The position numbers and the translations under genes were made by a program. The notes under the pieces were generated by a model. That model saw only the letters and a program-made list of their open reading frames with translations, ran no database searches and was not told the origin of the DNA. 64,000 nt of DNA from JAICXG01 sp036825615 (GTDB lineage: Bacteria > Verrucomicrobiota > Verrucomicrobiia > Chthoniobacterales > UBA10450): NCBI GenBank assembly GCA_036825615.1, contig DAISXY010000014.1:36359-100358 (forward strand), in the 5' to 3' direction. Below, piece by piece: positions 16,940-25,657 of the stretch. Within the stretch, counting starts at the first letter, position 1, and each line of letters starts with the position of its first letter.

Positions 16940-18271
16940 ATGCGCCGCTTCCTTGCTTGTCTCTGTCTGCTCTTCGCTGCTGCCTCGTCTGCCCCGGCCG
17001 GTCTGACCGCGCTGGTGGGCGGACGGTTAATTGACGGCTTCGGCGGGCCGCCTTTGGCGAACAGCGTGATCCTGATCGACGGCGAACGGATCAAAGCCAT
17101 CGGCCAGGTCGGCACGCTAAGTGTGCCTAACGACGCCACAGTCATTTCCACTGAGGGCATGGATGTGCTGCCCGGTCTCTGGGATTGCCATGTCCACACC
17201 ATGATCCTGGGCCATAGCGATTACGCACACTGGGATAAGACTTACGAGAAACGTTTCGGCTCGGAAATCATGCCGGCGGCCGCGCATCAGTTACTCATGG
17301 CTGGAGTAACCAGCGCGCGCGATCTCGGCGGCCCGCTGCCTGACAGCATCAGCGTGCGCGATCGGATCAATCGCGGCGAAATTCCCGGTCCAACTCTTTA
17401 CGTCGCCGGCCCGTTCATTCAACACGAGCCCTACCCGGGGGAAGAACTTTATCGCTGGGGCGTCAAAGGGGCGGCTGATGCCCGGGCCAAGGTCAAGAAG
17501 CTGGCCGACGCCGGAGTTAACATCATCAAACTGATCGATCAGGATCAGATGACACTCGAAGAAGCGAAGGCGGTGGTGGATGAAGCCCACGCCCACAAAC
17601 TCCCGGTCGTGGCGCACGCGCATCGCCCGGACGAAATCCGGCGTGGTCTTGCCGTCGGGGTGGATGACTTTGAGCACACCGGCCTCTCGACCGCCCCAGG
17701 TTATCCAGACGATATCCTGAAAGGAATTGCGGAACGCACCGCCAGGATGAATATCGGCCCGCTTTTCTGGTGTCCGACGATTGAGGGCTTCCTCAATTAC
17801 GATGCATTAATCAAAAACCCCGAACCGCTCGACGATCCGGCGTGGAAACTGGATCTGCCTAACGACATCGTAGCCGATATCCAGGCTTCGATCAGGCATC
17901 CGGGGCAGCTGAGTTATTACCAGATTACTCCTTTGCGCGCCGCGACGGTGAAAAAGAAGTTTCACCAGTTGCAGGAGTCAGGCGTGGTCATGCTGGTCGG
18001 CACCGACAGTGGAATCCCGATGAAATTTCACAGAAGCTCCACCTGGCACGAGATGGATGCCTGGGTGCACCAGCTCGGAGTTGATCCAATGGCGACGATC
18101 CGGGCCGCGACTTACTGGCCGGCTGTGATGATGAAGGTAGACAAGGATTACGGTTCGATAACTGAAGGGAAATTCGCCGATATCATCGCCGTCAAAGGCG
18201 ATGTCCTGCGTTACATCGACTTACTCCAGCGAGTCGATTTGGTCATGAAACACGGCCGGCAGTGCAAGTAG
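16940..18271 (+). CDS. Exported metal-dependent amidohydrolase (imidazolonepropionase-like)
   Basis: A 443-residue protein with a signal peptide (RRFLACLCLLFAAASSAPA). It belongs to the amidohydrolase superfamily: the first metal motif DCHVHT is near residue 83, further His in VVAHAHR and FEHTGL, and the closing Asp in GTDSGIP. The N- and C-terminal composite beta-sandwich (LTALVGGRLIDGFGG, GSITEGKFADIIAV) is typical of the Xaa-Pro dipeptidase/imidazolonepropionase-related exported group. The substrate may be a dipeptide or cyclic amide and cannot be fixed from sequence. Two copies of the dispersed 9-mer lie in it (17125, 17857). Confidence 0.85.
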   Translation: MRRFLACLCLLFAAASSAPAGLTALVGGRLIDGFGGPPLANSVILIDGERIKAIGQVGTLSVPNDATVISTEGMDVLPGLWDCHVHTMILGHSDYAHWDKTYEKRFGSEIMPAAAHQLLMAGVTSARDLGGPLPDSISVRDRINRGEIPGPTLYVAGPFIQHEPYPGEELYRWGVKGAADARAKVKKLADAGVNIIKLIDQDQMTLEEAKAVVDEAHAHKLPVVAHAHRPDEIRRGLAVGVDDFEHTGLSTAPGYPDDILKGIAERTARMNIGPLFWCPTIEGFLNYDALIKNPEPLDDPAWKLDLPNDIVADIQASIRHPGQLSYYQITPLRAATVKKKFHQLQESGVVMLVGTDSGIPMKFHRSSTWHEMDAWVHQLGVDPMATIRAATYWPAVMMKVDKDYGSITEGKFADIIAVKGDVLRYIDLLQRVDLVMKHGRQCK

Positions 18272-18373
18272 GTCGCTGCTGCGGGGTTGGAAAAAGATTA
18301 CCCGCTTTTTACAACGCCGGCATTGACCATCCGCAAAGGTAGTGCAACTGGCAGAGCGCACCTTCGCAAGCAC

Positions 18374-19225
18374 ATGCAAATTCGACTTCTTCTCGTTCCG
18401 TACGATTCCGGCCAGCGCAACGTGCGGATGGGCGCCGGGCCCGAGCATTTGCGCGCATCCGGGCTGATCGAACATCTCACTACCGCCGGCCACGAGGTTG
18501 ACTTGGAGGTGATCGAGCCGGCTTCGATCAACTGGCGCGCGGAAGTGCAGACTAGTTTCGAATTGATGCGCGCGATCGCCGAGCATGTGCGCAGCGCGCG
18601 CGCCGCCGGACGTTTCCCGCTTGTGCTCTCGGGTAACTGTCTGGCCGCCGTGGGCGTGATCGCCGGCCTCGGCCCCGGCACCGGCGTGCTCTGGGTCGAT
18701 GCGCACGGGGACTTTAACACCCCGCAGACGACCATGAGCGGCTTTCTCGATGGCATGACTCTCGCCACTGCCACCGGCAGATGCTGGAGCGAGCTTGCGC
18801 ACAGCATCGACGGTTTCGAGCCGGTCGCCGACGACGCGATTGTGATGTTCGGGGTGCGCGATCTCGATCCGGGTGAAGCGACTGCCCTGGGACGGTCTGC
18901 CGTCGTTAGGCTGAGTGCCGACGCCGCGCGCGAGGAGATCGAGCGCGTGACGGCACCGCTGGGCCAGAGGCTGGAGAAGTTCTACCTTCATCTTGATCTC
19001 GATGCCATCGACCCGACGGAAGGCCGGGCCAATGGTTACGCGGTGCGCGGCGGTTTTTCGCGTCCCGGGCTTGAGCAGTTACTGACTTTGCTCACCGCCA
19101 ACCTGCCGGTGCAGGCGATGACGATGGCAAGTTATGATCCGGCTTACGACAGCGAGGGAAAAGTTTGTGCCATCGCCTTCGGCGCCGCGGCCACGGTCGC
19201 CAACCAACTCAAACCAACTCGTTAG
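18374..19225 (+). CDS. Arginase/ureohydrolase-fold protein with altered metal site
   Basis: 283 residues. Two of the three arginase metal blocks are present: WVDAHGDFNTP near 109-113 and HLDLDAIDP near 207. The first block, normally GGDHS, reads SGNCLAAVG here, so the His ligand is replaced. The protein may bind one metal or use Cys, and its substrate is unknown; it is not safe to call it arginase. I chose the ATG at 18374 because the conserved first strand (IRLLLVPYDSG) begins there; the frame is open back to 18287. Its stop region overlaps the convergent ligase gene by 4 bases and includes a copy of the dispersed 9-mer (19219). Confidence 0.78.
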   Translation: MQIRLLLVPYDSGQRNVRMGAGPEHLRASGLIEHLTTAGHEVDLEVIEPASINWRAEVQTSFELMRAIAEHVRSARAAGRFPLVLSGNCLAAVGVIAGLGPGTGVLWVDAHGDFNTPQTTMSGFLDGMTLATATGRCWSELAHSIDGFEPVADDAIVMFGVRDLDPGEATALGRSAVVRLSADAAREEIERVTAPLGQRLEKFYLHLDLDAIDPTEGRANGYAVRGGFSRPGLEQLLTLLTANLPVQAMTMASYDPAYDSEGKVCAIAFGAAATVANQLKPTR

Positions 19226-20931
19226 GCGGGGAGTTCCCGCCGGACCTCGCTCGCGGTCTTGTCTTGGCGTAAGCCGAGAAAAACCGGAGCGCGCAGTTTT
19301 CCATCACGGGTCCACTCGGCGAATTTCACCTCACAAACCAGGACCGGGTTCACCCAAGTCATCTTGCGCATCATCCCGGGAGTGATCCCCTGGCTCCATT
19401 TCCCCGCGTGCCTGGAAGGCAGGTCCACAAACGGGCAATCGTCCCGCACTTCCGCTTTCATCTTTCCGTGGAGGAGCGCGAGCATCTTGCTGTCGAAACC
19501 AGTGCCGACCTTGCCGGCAAAATGCAGTTTCCCCTTTTCGTAATAGCCGACTAGCAGCGCGCCGAAATGTTTCCGCGCCCCTTCCGGCGGGGTGTAACCA
19601 CCGATCACAAACTCCTGCTCATCGACGCATTTCACTTTCACCCACGCGCCGCTCCGCCGCCCCGGCTCGTACACCGAGTTCGCCTGTTTGCCGATGAGAC
19701 CTTCGAGGCCATGCCGCTTCACTTCGCGCAGCAGCGTCGTCGGGTCGCCATCCAACTCACCGGAATAACGAATCGGATCACCGGCGGCGCCGCACACCTG
19801 GCGAAGCAATTCCTTCCGGCTCATGAGAGGAAGGCGGGTAAGAATTTTTCCGTCAAGCTGGAGAAGATCAAAGACATAGTAGTAAAGCGGGGCAGCGCGG
19901 CCTTCCATTTCATAGGCCTGGAGAAGCTGGAAGGAGGAGTGCCCTTCCTCATCGAGCGCGACGACTTCGCCGTCGATCACACATTCTTTGCACGGCAGTT
20001 GCGCGACCGCCTCGGCAACCGCCTGGAATTTTTGTGTGAGGTCGTTTTCGTTCCGGGAGAGCAACTTCACCTTTGTGCCGTTCTTCAACGCCAGCGTCCG
20101 GAAGCCGTCGAACTTTAACTCATAAATCCAGTCGCCAGCGCCCGGCGGATTGTCCAACAGCTTCGGCTTCATCACGGCGATGAACCGCGGCTTCCCGGCA
20201 GGGAGAGAATCGGGCAGCACGATCGCGCTCTGTCGCACCTTTGCCGCCGGCTTACGCTTTTGCTGTGGGCCGCGTTCGCGCCGGGCCACCGCCTTGCGGA
20301 TTCGCTCCCGCAACTCACTCCGCGAACTCCTTTGCTCGTTAGGCCGGTTCGATTCCCATTCCGCGTCGCGGTCGCGCGCGATCTGCTTCATCGTTCGGCC
20401 AGTCTTGACCGATTCGTCGTCTCTTTGCTTCGAGATTGGCTTGACGTCGGCATCGCTCTTCAAGAGCAGCCACTGGTTCTTGCCCCCGTCGAGCCGCGTC
20501 CGGATGAGCGCCCAGTCGCCCTTCGCCTTTTCGCCCTCGAGCACGAGGTGAATCCGGCCTTCCTTCAGCGCCTCGAGCGGCTTCTCGCCATGGACATAAT
20601 AATTGCCGCGGTCCCACACCATCACTGTGCCGCCGCCATAGTTTCCCTCCGGAATTACTCCTTCGAAATCGGCATACTCGACCGGGTGATCCTCGACCTC
20701 GACCGCGAGATGTTTTTCGCCCCGTTTCCAGGGCAAGCCCTTCGGCACTGCCCACGATTTAAGCACGCCCTCCATCTCGAGCCGGAAATCATAGTGCAGC
20801 CGGCTCGCGTCATGTTTTTGAATCACAAAATGCGACGCGCCCGCGACCCGCTTCGGTCGCGGTTTCTTCGTCCCGCTCGGTTCCGCTGTGCGAGCGAAAT
20901 CGCGCTTCCGGCGGTATTCGGTCAGGCCCAT
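19222..20931 (-). CDS. ligD: ATP-dependent DNA ligase with 3'-phosphoesterase domain (LigD without polymerase)
   Basis: 569 residues. The N-terminal 3'-phosphoesterase domain (HFVIQKHDASRLHYDFRLE, PEGNYGGGTVMVWDRG) is followed by a basic linker and an ATP-dependent ligase domain. Its catalytic Lys is near residue 273 in ELKFDGFR, and motifs IDGEVVALD and the C-terminal OB region (WVNPVLVCEVKFAEWT) are present. In the family this seals double-strand breaks with Ku. The LigD polymerase domain is absent and no ku gene is visible here, so a partner must lie elsewhere. The start could be 20931 or 20946; both are ATG. Confidence 0.92.
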   Translation of the reverse strand: MGLTEYRRKRDFARTAEPSGTKKPRPKRVAGASHFVIQKHDASRLHYDFRLEMEGVLKSWAVPKGLPWKRGEKHLAVEVEDHPVEYADFEGVIPEGNYGGGTVMVWDRGNYYVHGEKPLEALKEGRIHLVLEGEKAKGDWALIRTRLDGGKNQWLLLKSDADVKPISKQRDDESVKTGRTMKQIARDRDAEWESNRPNEQRSSRSELRERIRKAVARRERGPQQKRKPAAKVRQSAIVLPDSLPAGKPRFIAVMKPKLLDNPPGAGDWIYELKFDGFRTLALKNGTKVKLLSRNENDLTQKFQAVAEAVAQLPCKECVIDGEVVALDEEGHSSFQLLQAYEMEGRAAPLYYYVFDLLQLDGKILTRLPLMSRKELLRQVCGAAGDPIRYSGELDGDPTTLLREVKRHGLEGLIGKQANSVYEPGRRSGAWVKVKCVDEQEFVIGGYTPPEGARKHFGALLVGYYEKGKLHFAGKVGTGFDSKMLALLHGKMKAEVRDDCPFVDLPSRHAGKWSQGITPGMMRKMTWVNPVLVCEVKFAEWTRDGKLRAPVFLGLRQDKTASEVRRELPA

Positions 20932-21086
20932 GATGGAAGATTCCATCCAGAACAGGAAAACGCCACCATCATCGCGAGTGCGGACCGGCCGGCATGCGGG
21001 AACGGTGGCGACGTTTCCGGTTCTGCCGCGGCAGTTTGGCCCGCGATCAATTCCAGCCGGCGCCCGGCTGGCACCGTTGCTGCTTT

Positions 21087-21809
21087 ATGGAAATTATGGC
21101 GAAATTTTTGAACACCAGCGCCGCGAATTATTATCTCGAGGAGATCATTCGCCTCGCGCACGACCGGCTCGTCCTGATCACGCCGGTCCTGAAGTTGAAC
21201 GACCGCGTCAAGGAACTGCTCGAGGATAAAAACCAGCGCAAAGTGGAAGTCCAGATTGCCTATGAGCGCAATGACCTTCTCCCGGAGGAGGTCAGCTGGT
21301 TGCGGGCTCTTTCTTTTGTTCGCACGAGTTTCTGCCGTCATCTCCATGCCCGCTGCTTTCTCAACCAGCAATTCTGCATCGTGAGCAGCCTGAACCTGCA
21401 CGAGCTAAGCTACGCCACGAGCAACGAGATCGGCGTTCTCATCTCCCGGGACGACGACGAGGAGCTTTTCCAGGCGTTGAGTGAGGAAGCGGATCGGATC
21501 CTCCGCATCAGCGACGAAGTGCGGCTCGGCGCCGAGAAGGTGCGCCGGATGAGCGAAGAGTTCTTGCCTAACGATGGCGAGGAGCCGCAGGCGATGGGCA
21601 AACTCAGCACCTCGCGCCTGGCCCGAAAGCTCGGGCTCAAGACCCAGGAACTGACCGATCATCTCATCCATCTCGGTGCGATCGAAATCAGCGAAGGGCG
21701 GAAACAAATCACGCCCTTAGGCCGGCGGCTCGGTGGCGAGCTGCGGGTAAGTGCGCGTTTCGGTCCCTATTTTCTCTGGCCGGAAGCGTTGCCCCTAACG
21801 AAAGCCTGA
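21087..21809 (+). CDS. Phospholipase D-like protein with C-terminal winged-helix-like region
   Basis: 240 residues. The N-terminal half has the PLD fold with a single degenerate HKD-type motif near residue 85 (HLHARCFLNQQF, where the usual Lys is Cys or Arg), then SSLNLHELSYATSNEIGVLI, the PLD-style Asn/Glu block. The C-terminal part (STSRLARKLGLKTQELTDHLIHLGAIEI) looks like a winged helix, so DNA binding is plausible. It may be a nuclease or a catalytically dead DNA-binding form. It is divergent from the DNA ligase gene, which fits a DNA-repair setting. ATG 21096 is an alternative start. Confidence 0.65.
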   Translation: MEIMAKFLNTSAANYYLEEIIRLAHDRLVLITPVLKLNDRVKELLEDKNQRKVEVQIAYERNDLLPEEVSWLRALSFVRTSFCRHLHARCFLNQQFCIVSSLNLHELSYATSNEIGVLISRDDDEELFQALSEEADRILRISDEVRLGAEKVRRMSEEFLPNDGEEPQAMGKLSTSRLARKLGLKTQELTDHLIHLGAIEISEGRKQITPLGRRLGGELRVSARFGPYFLWPEALPLTKA

Positions 21810-21825
21810 TTGTCGCCTCCGGCAC

Positions 21826-21889
21826 TGTAGCGGCCGTCTATGACCGCCGCGGCTTGACTGCGTTTCGGCGGTCACAGACCGCCGCTACA
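21826..21889. repeat. Long imperfect palindrome between convergent genes
   Basis: Two 24-base arms (21826-21849 and 21866-21889) match at 22 of 24 positions around a 16-base loop. The outer ends read TGTAGCGG and CCGCTACA. It sits between two convergent genes and could act as a bidirectional terminator. It belongs to the same general class as the TGTAGCC...GGCTACA palindromes at 25525, 33485 and 36009. Confidence 0.75.
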
Positions 21890-21892
21890 GGA

Positions 21893-22111
21893 TCATCCTT
21901 CCGCCGATTCGGGCACGGCTTTTTCGGCCGCCTGGAAGCCGATCTTCGAGTGCGTGCCGTCGCAAAACGGTTTCTCGGTCGAAGCGCCGCAACGGCAGAG
22001 CGCCATCCGTTTTTCCACCGGATAGCTATTGCCATCGGCATCCCGCAATTCCACTGCGCCCTTCACGATGTAAGGGCCGTTCTTGATCACCTCGATTGTT
22101 ACATCAGCCAT
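21893..22111 (-). CDS. CDGSH iron-sulfur domain protein
   Basis: A 72-residue protein carrying one complete CDGSH-type site, CRCGASTEKPFCDGTH. Three Cys and one His of this site bind a 2Fe-2S cluster in the family. The N-terminal strand pair (IEVIKNGPYIVKGAVELRD) is also typical of the bacterial short form. A role in redox or Fe-S trafficking is inferred. An in-frame ATG at 22126 would add five residues. It is divergent from the first ECF sigma gene. Confidence 0.88.
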   Translation of the reverse strand: MADVTIEVIKNGPYIVKGAVELRDADGNSYPVEKRMALCRCGASTEKPFCDGTHSKIGFQAAEKAVPESAEG

Positions 22112-22193
22112 GGCATGATCTTTCATTCTTCCGCTGCCTTGTGGCAACTCCCAGCTTCCTCTGCGTGGCAATTCACCGGTGGCGTCTTTTCCG

Positions 22194-22209
22194 CCGATCG
22201 AGTAAAACA
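22194..22209 (+). promoter_or_regulatory. Conserved leader element CCGATCGAGTAAAACA, copy 1
   Basis: This exact 16-mer lies 6 bases before the sigma-factor GTG start. Identical copies stand 6 and 5 bases before the truncated sigma reading frame at 28991 and the second sigma gene at 32660. A looser TGGC block sits about 15 bases further upstream in all three. Being so near the start, it may hold a -10 element of a leaderless transcript. That is inference. Confidence 0.55.
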
Positions 22210-22215
22210 AAAGCC

Positions 22216-22974
22216 GTGAACTCTCTCCCCGAGGAGACGAAAATGGGAGCCGGATCGTTTCAGTCCACTCGCTGGACGCTGGTCCTCGCCGCGGCTGGTC
22301 AGGACGCGACCCCGAGTCAGTCGCACGAGGCGCTCTCAGAGCTATGCCGGATCTACTGGCGGCCTGTTTATCTCTTTGTCCGCCGCCAGGGTCACTCACC
22401 GGCCGATGCGCAGGATCTTACCCAGGGTTTCTTTGCCGATCTCATCGAGAGGCGTTCCTACGCCAGGGCAGATCGGGAGAAAGGCCGATTCCGTTCTTTT
22501 CTTCTCGGGGCGCTGAAACACTTTGTGGCGGACGAACGCAAAAAGGAGCGGGCACAAAAACGCGGTGGCGGGAAAGTCATCGAATCGTTCGACGAAGCAG
22601 CGCTCGAAGAAATGGAGGCGCAGGTAAGCGCAGGGCCGGAAGCCCTGCCGGACAACTCCTACGAGCGCGCCTGGGCAGTTGCCCTACTGCGCCAAACCGC
22701 CGAGCGGCTCGCGACGGAGTGCGCGACGACGGGTAAGTCACGGCTTTACGAGTCACTTAAGACCTATGTCGCGGTCGATCGCGAAGACGCTGTGCCGTAT
22801 GAGGAAATGTCAGACCGACTCTCCCGTCCCATCGCCACGTTGCGGAGCGACCTCAATCGCCTGCGCGCCCGTTATCGCGCCATCCTGCGCGAAGAAGTTG
22901 CCGGCACGGTTGCCGGTCCCGCCGAGGTCGATGACGAGCTGCGCTATCTCTGCCGGGTAATGGCTTTGACTTAG
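22216..22974 (+). CDS. ECF-type sigma factor, cassette 1
   Basis: 252 residues. Region 2 (LCRIYWRPVYLFVRRQGHSPADAQDLTQGFFADLI, then an Arg-rich helix) and region 4 (VPYEEMSDRLSRPIATLRSDLNRLRARYR) are clear. The N-terminal block GSFQSTRWTLV is typical of the ECF group next to Ser/Thr kinases in Planctomycetes, Acidobacteria and Verrucomicrobia. There is no anti-sigma gene beside it, so the kinase downstream is the likely control. The GTG start was chosen by alignment with the paralogue at 32660, which has the same length; an ATG at 22243 is possible. No strong ribosome site is seen. Confidence 0.88.
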   Translation: MNSLPEETKMGAGSFQSTRWTLVLAAAGQDATPSQSHEALSELCRIYWRPVYLFVRRQGHSPADAQDLTQGFFADLIERRSYARADREKGRFRSFLLGALKHFVADERKKERAQKRGGGKVIESFDEAALEEMEAQVSAGPEALPDNSYERAWAVALLRQTAERLATECATTGKSRLYESLKTYVAVDREDAVPYEEMSDRLSRPIATLRSDLNRLRARYRAILREEVAGTVAGPAEVDDELRYLCRVMALT

Positions 22975-23000
22975 CAGCCGGGCAGGGCCGACCAGCGGAA

Positions 23001-23098
23001 CACAGGCGTCCACGCCTGTGCGGCGACCGGGCATTTTGCCTGGTCGATAAAGACCCAGGAGGCGAGACGCCCGCTGGCCGTACCGGCAGGAATGCCGG
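23001..23098. repeat. Cluster of short hairpins between sigma and propeller genes
   Basis: At least three stem-loops lie here: CACAGGCGT/ACGCCTGTG (23001-23020), an 8-of-9 bp stem at 23025-23045, and CCGGCA/TGCCGG (23083-23098). A fourth short stem, GGCG/CGCC, lies between. Together they look like another interspersed palindromic element. They may also lower read-through from the sigma gene into the propeller gene. Confidence 0.5.
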
Positions 23099-23170
23099 TG
23101 TTCCCGGCCGGCGGCGAAAACTTTTTGCGATGGCTGCAAAATTTTTTCGAAGGAACAGGCAAAACACCAA

Positions 23171-25513
23171 ATGCCTATGAGAACGAATCCACTTCAATTC
23201 CAGTTCAAACCGCGTCTGCAACTGCTGCGTATCGTTGCCGCCGGCTTTCTCGTTGTCGCGGCCGCCGCTTTGGCGACTACTGCCGTGATGCGGATTAAAC
23301 CACCCTGGACCGCGCCGATCGCAAAAGTGGGTTTTTTTCCATTCGCCGCCGCGATCGATGCGCAGACCAATACCGTCTATGTCGCTAACGCCGGCGATAA
23401 CACGATCTCCGTGATCGATGGGGACAAATGTAATGCCTCGAACCAAACCGATTGCTCGCCGATCGCGACAATGACAAACGTCGGGTTTGGACCTTCCTGG
23501 CCCATTTTCGACCCATCGAATGCCACTCTGTATGTGACTGATTCGCTCACCGAGAGCGGCGACGATGGCAATACCGTTGCGGTGCTCAACGTCGCGAACT
23601 GCAATGCCCAGAATACCTCGGGCTGCACCCAGCCGCCGGCTGCGTTCGCCACGGTTGGTTCCCAGGCAGGCGGGTTCGCGACCCTGGCTCTCGATTCTTC
23701 CCTTCATACCCTGTATGTCGGCGATGCGACCGATGGCCCGATCGCCATGATCAACACCGCGACCTGTAACGGCCAGGAAACTTCGGGCTGTAACCAGGTA
23801 TCGATGAGCGCCGCGGCCGGGTCCTTCATCGCCGTCGATGAGGCAAATGACAGCGTCTATGTCGTCGGGCAGATAAATCCAAGCCTCAATGTGTTCAACG
23901 GCGCGACCTGTAACTCCGACATTCAGTCGGATTGCAGCACCGTCTCGGTGGGACAATTCCGCGCGAATATCCTGCCCTGGGCGGCCCCCGCGATTGATTC
24001 GGTTACGCACACCGTTTATCTCCCGGTCGTCCCAGATCCTGGCCTGTTCGGCGATCAGCTTGGATATGCTGCGGTCATCGATGGCTCAACCTGCAACGGA
24101 GTTGACCACTCCGGCTGTAATCAGACACCGCCACTGGTCCAGTCTGGCAGCTTCCCAAATTCGGCTTTCATCGATCCGGCGACGCACACGGTCTATCTCG
24201 CCAATACCTTTGCTGCCTCTCTTTCGGTGATCGATGCCGCGACCTGTAATGGACAAAACCCAGGTGGCTGTCCGAAACGCGTGCCGGCTCTCGCGACCGG
24301 GTTGTCCCCGATTGCCTGCGCGGTTAACTCGAGCACTCACACGATCTACTCGCCGAGCTTTGACACCAACGGCGTCTGGGTTTTAGACGCGTCGCAATGT
24401 AACGCCCAGCACGCCGATGGATGCACCAGGTTTGCCCGGGTCGCCGGAGTCGCCGGCACGCCAGTAGGTCTGAAGCAAAATCCCGATACCCATAGCTTAT
24501 ATGTGGCGAATGTGGACGGGAACAGCTTCTCGATCATTGACACGAACCAGTGTAACCAGGATCGCACTGCCGGCTGCAACCAGAAATGGCCGACCTTCAA
24601 GGCGAAGTGGCTCCCGCGGTTTTTCGCGGTCAATCGATCCAGCAACACAGTTTACCTGTCGTTACTGGGCACGAACACGGTCGCAGTTATCAATGGGGCC
24701 ACCTGCAACAGCAGCAACACTTCCGGTTGCGAATCATGGGCAACAACCGCGGTCGGACAAGGTCCTCAACAGATCGCGATCGATGAGGCAACCAACACCA
24801 TCTATGTCGTGAACCAGGGCGACGATGCCACACCCAGCACGATGTCGATCGTAGATGGGAGTCACTGTAATCGGGCCGACACTTCCGGTTGTAACCAACC
24901 ATGGCCAACCGCGCCCGTGGGTACTTCACCACAAGGGCTCACCTTTAACCCCGATGATCAGACGATTTACGTCACCAATACGAATGACAACACCGTCTCT
25001 GTGATCAGCACGACTCACTGCAATGCGCCCGATAACTCTGGGTGCACACCGGTCGCGACCGTTCCTGTCGGAGCCGGGCCGCGCGCCGCAGGAGTTGTTT
25101 ATGACACCAACACCCTCTTTGTCGCGAACCGCGACGATCTAAGTGTGTCTGTAATCGACGGCTCAACTTGCAATGGTTCCGACACGTCCGGTTGTCCGCA
25201 ATCGGCTCCGCCCGCGATCGTGGTAGGTTCCTTTCCCCGGACGGGCGGATTTGATCTGAACCTGCTTGGCCGCTCCGTGACGATCGATCAACAAACGCAC
25301 ACGGTTTTGCTGCCAGTGCCGGCAGATTCCGATCTAGTGTGGCTCGATGGGAATAGCTGCACGGCTGATAACACTGGCGGCTGTCGCGTAAAGGTCATGC
25401 CTCGCCGAATGGGTGGATTCCCATTGTGTGCAGAGGTGGACCCTACATCAGATACCGTTTATGTAACGAACAACGGCGACGCCACGGTCTCGGTTTTCCC
25501 GGAGCCTCGGTAG
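23171..25513 (+). CDS. Membrane-anchored YVTN beta-propeller with CX7C repeats, cassette 1
   Basis: 780 residues. A basic N terminus and one membrane segment (IVAAGFLVVAAAALATTAVM) are followed by repeated blades of YVTN/YncE type (NTVYVANAGDNTISVIDG). Thirteen blades carry the same insert, C-N-x6-C or a close form (CNGQNPGGC, CNASNQTDC), always with seven residues between the two Cys. These probably form one disulfide-stapled loop per blade outside the cytoplasm. The ligand is unknown; a sensor or scaffold for the adjacent kinase is inferred from the cassette layout. A second start at 23177 is possible. Confidence 0.82.
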   Translation: MPMRTNPLQFQFKPRLQLLRIVAAGFLVVAAAALATTAVMRIKPPWTAPIAKVGFFPFAAAIDAQTNTVYVANAGDNTISVIDGDKCNASNQTDCSPIATMTNVGFGPSWPIFDPSNATLYVTDSLTESGDDGNTVAVLNVANCNAQNTSGCTQPPAAFATVGSQAGGFATLALDSSLHTLYVGDATDGPIAMINTATCNGQETSGCNQVSMSAAAGSFIAVDEANDSVYVVGQINPSLNVFNGATCNSDIQSDCSTVSVGQFRANILPWAAPAIDSVTHTVYLPVVPDPGLFGDQLGYAAVIDGSTCNGVDHSGCNQTPPLVQSGSFPNSAFIDPATHTVYLANTFAASLSVIDAATCNGQNPGGCPKRVPALATGLSPIACAVNSSTHTIYSPSFDTNGVWVLDASQCNAQHADGCTRFARVAGVAGTPVGLKQNPDTHSLYVANVDGNSFSIIDTNQCNQDRTAGCNQKWPTFKAKWLPRFFAVNRSSNTVYLSLLGTNTVAVINGATCNSSNTSGCESWATTAVGQGPQQIAIDEATNTIYVVNQGDDATPSTMSIVDGSHCNRADTSGCNQPWPTAPVGTSPQGLTFNPDDQTIYVTNTNDNTVSVISTTHCNAPDNSGCTPVATVPVGAGPRAAGVVYDTNTLFVANRDDLSVSVIDGSTCNGSDTSGCPQSAPPAIVVGSFPRTGGFDLNLLGRSVTIDQQTHTVLLPVPADSDLVWLDGNSCTADNTGGCRVKVMPRRMGGFPLCAEVDPTSDTVYVTNNGDATVSVFPEPR

Positions 25514-25524
25514 GCGTGTTTGCG

Positions 25525-25604
25525 GTTGTAGCCGGTGGCGTTGACGCCGGCTGACTTAGAGACTGTGTTTGCAGGTAGCCGGGGTCAACGCCCCCGGCTA
25601 CAAC
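25525..25604. repeat. Palindromic element between propeller and kinase, cassette 1
   Basis: Outer 11-bp perfect arms (25525-25535 and 25594-25604, ending GTAGCC/GGCTAC) enclose two further hairpins, one around GGCGTTGACGCC and one with 10-bp arms around GTAGCCGGGG/CCCCGGCTAC. A matching element occupies the same place in cassette 2 (36009-36082). Confidence 0.75.
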
Positions 25605-25657
25605 GCTTCCAGCAAAAGAACTTGTCTTTCCACGGGCGAATCGGGTACAACCCGGAG

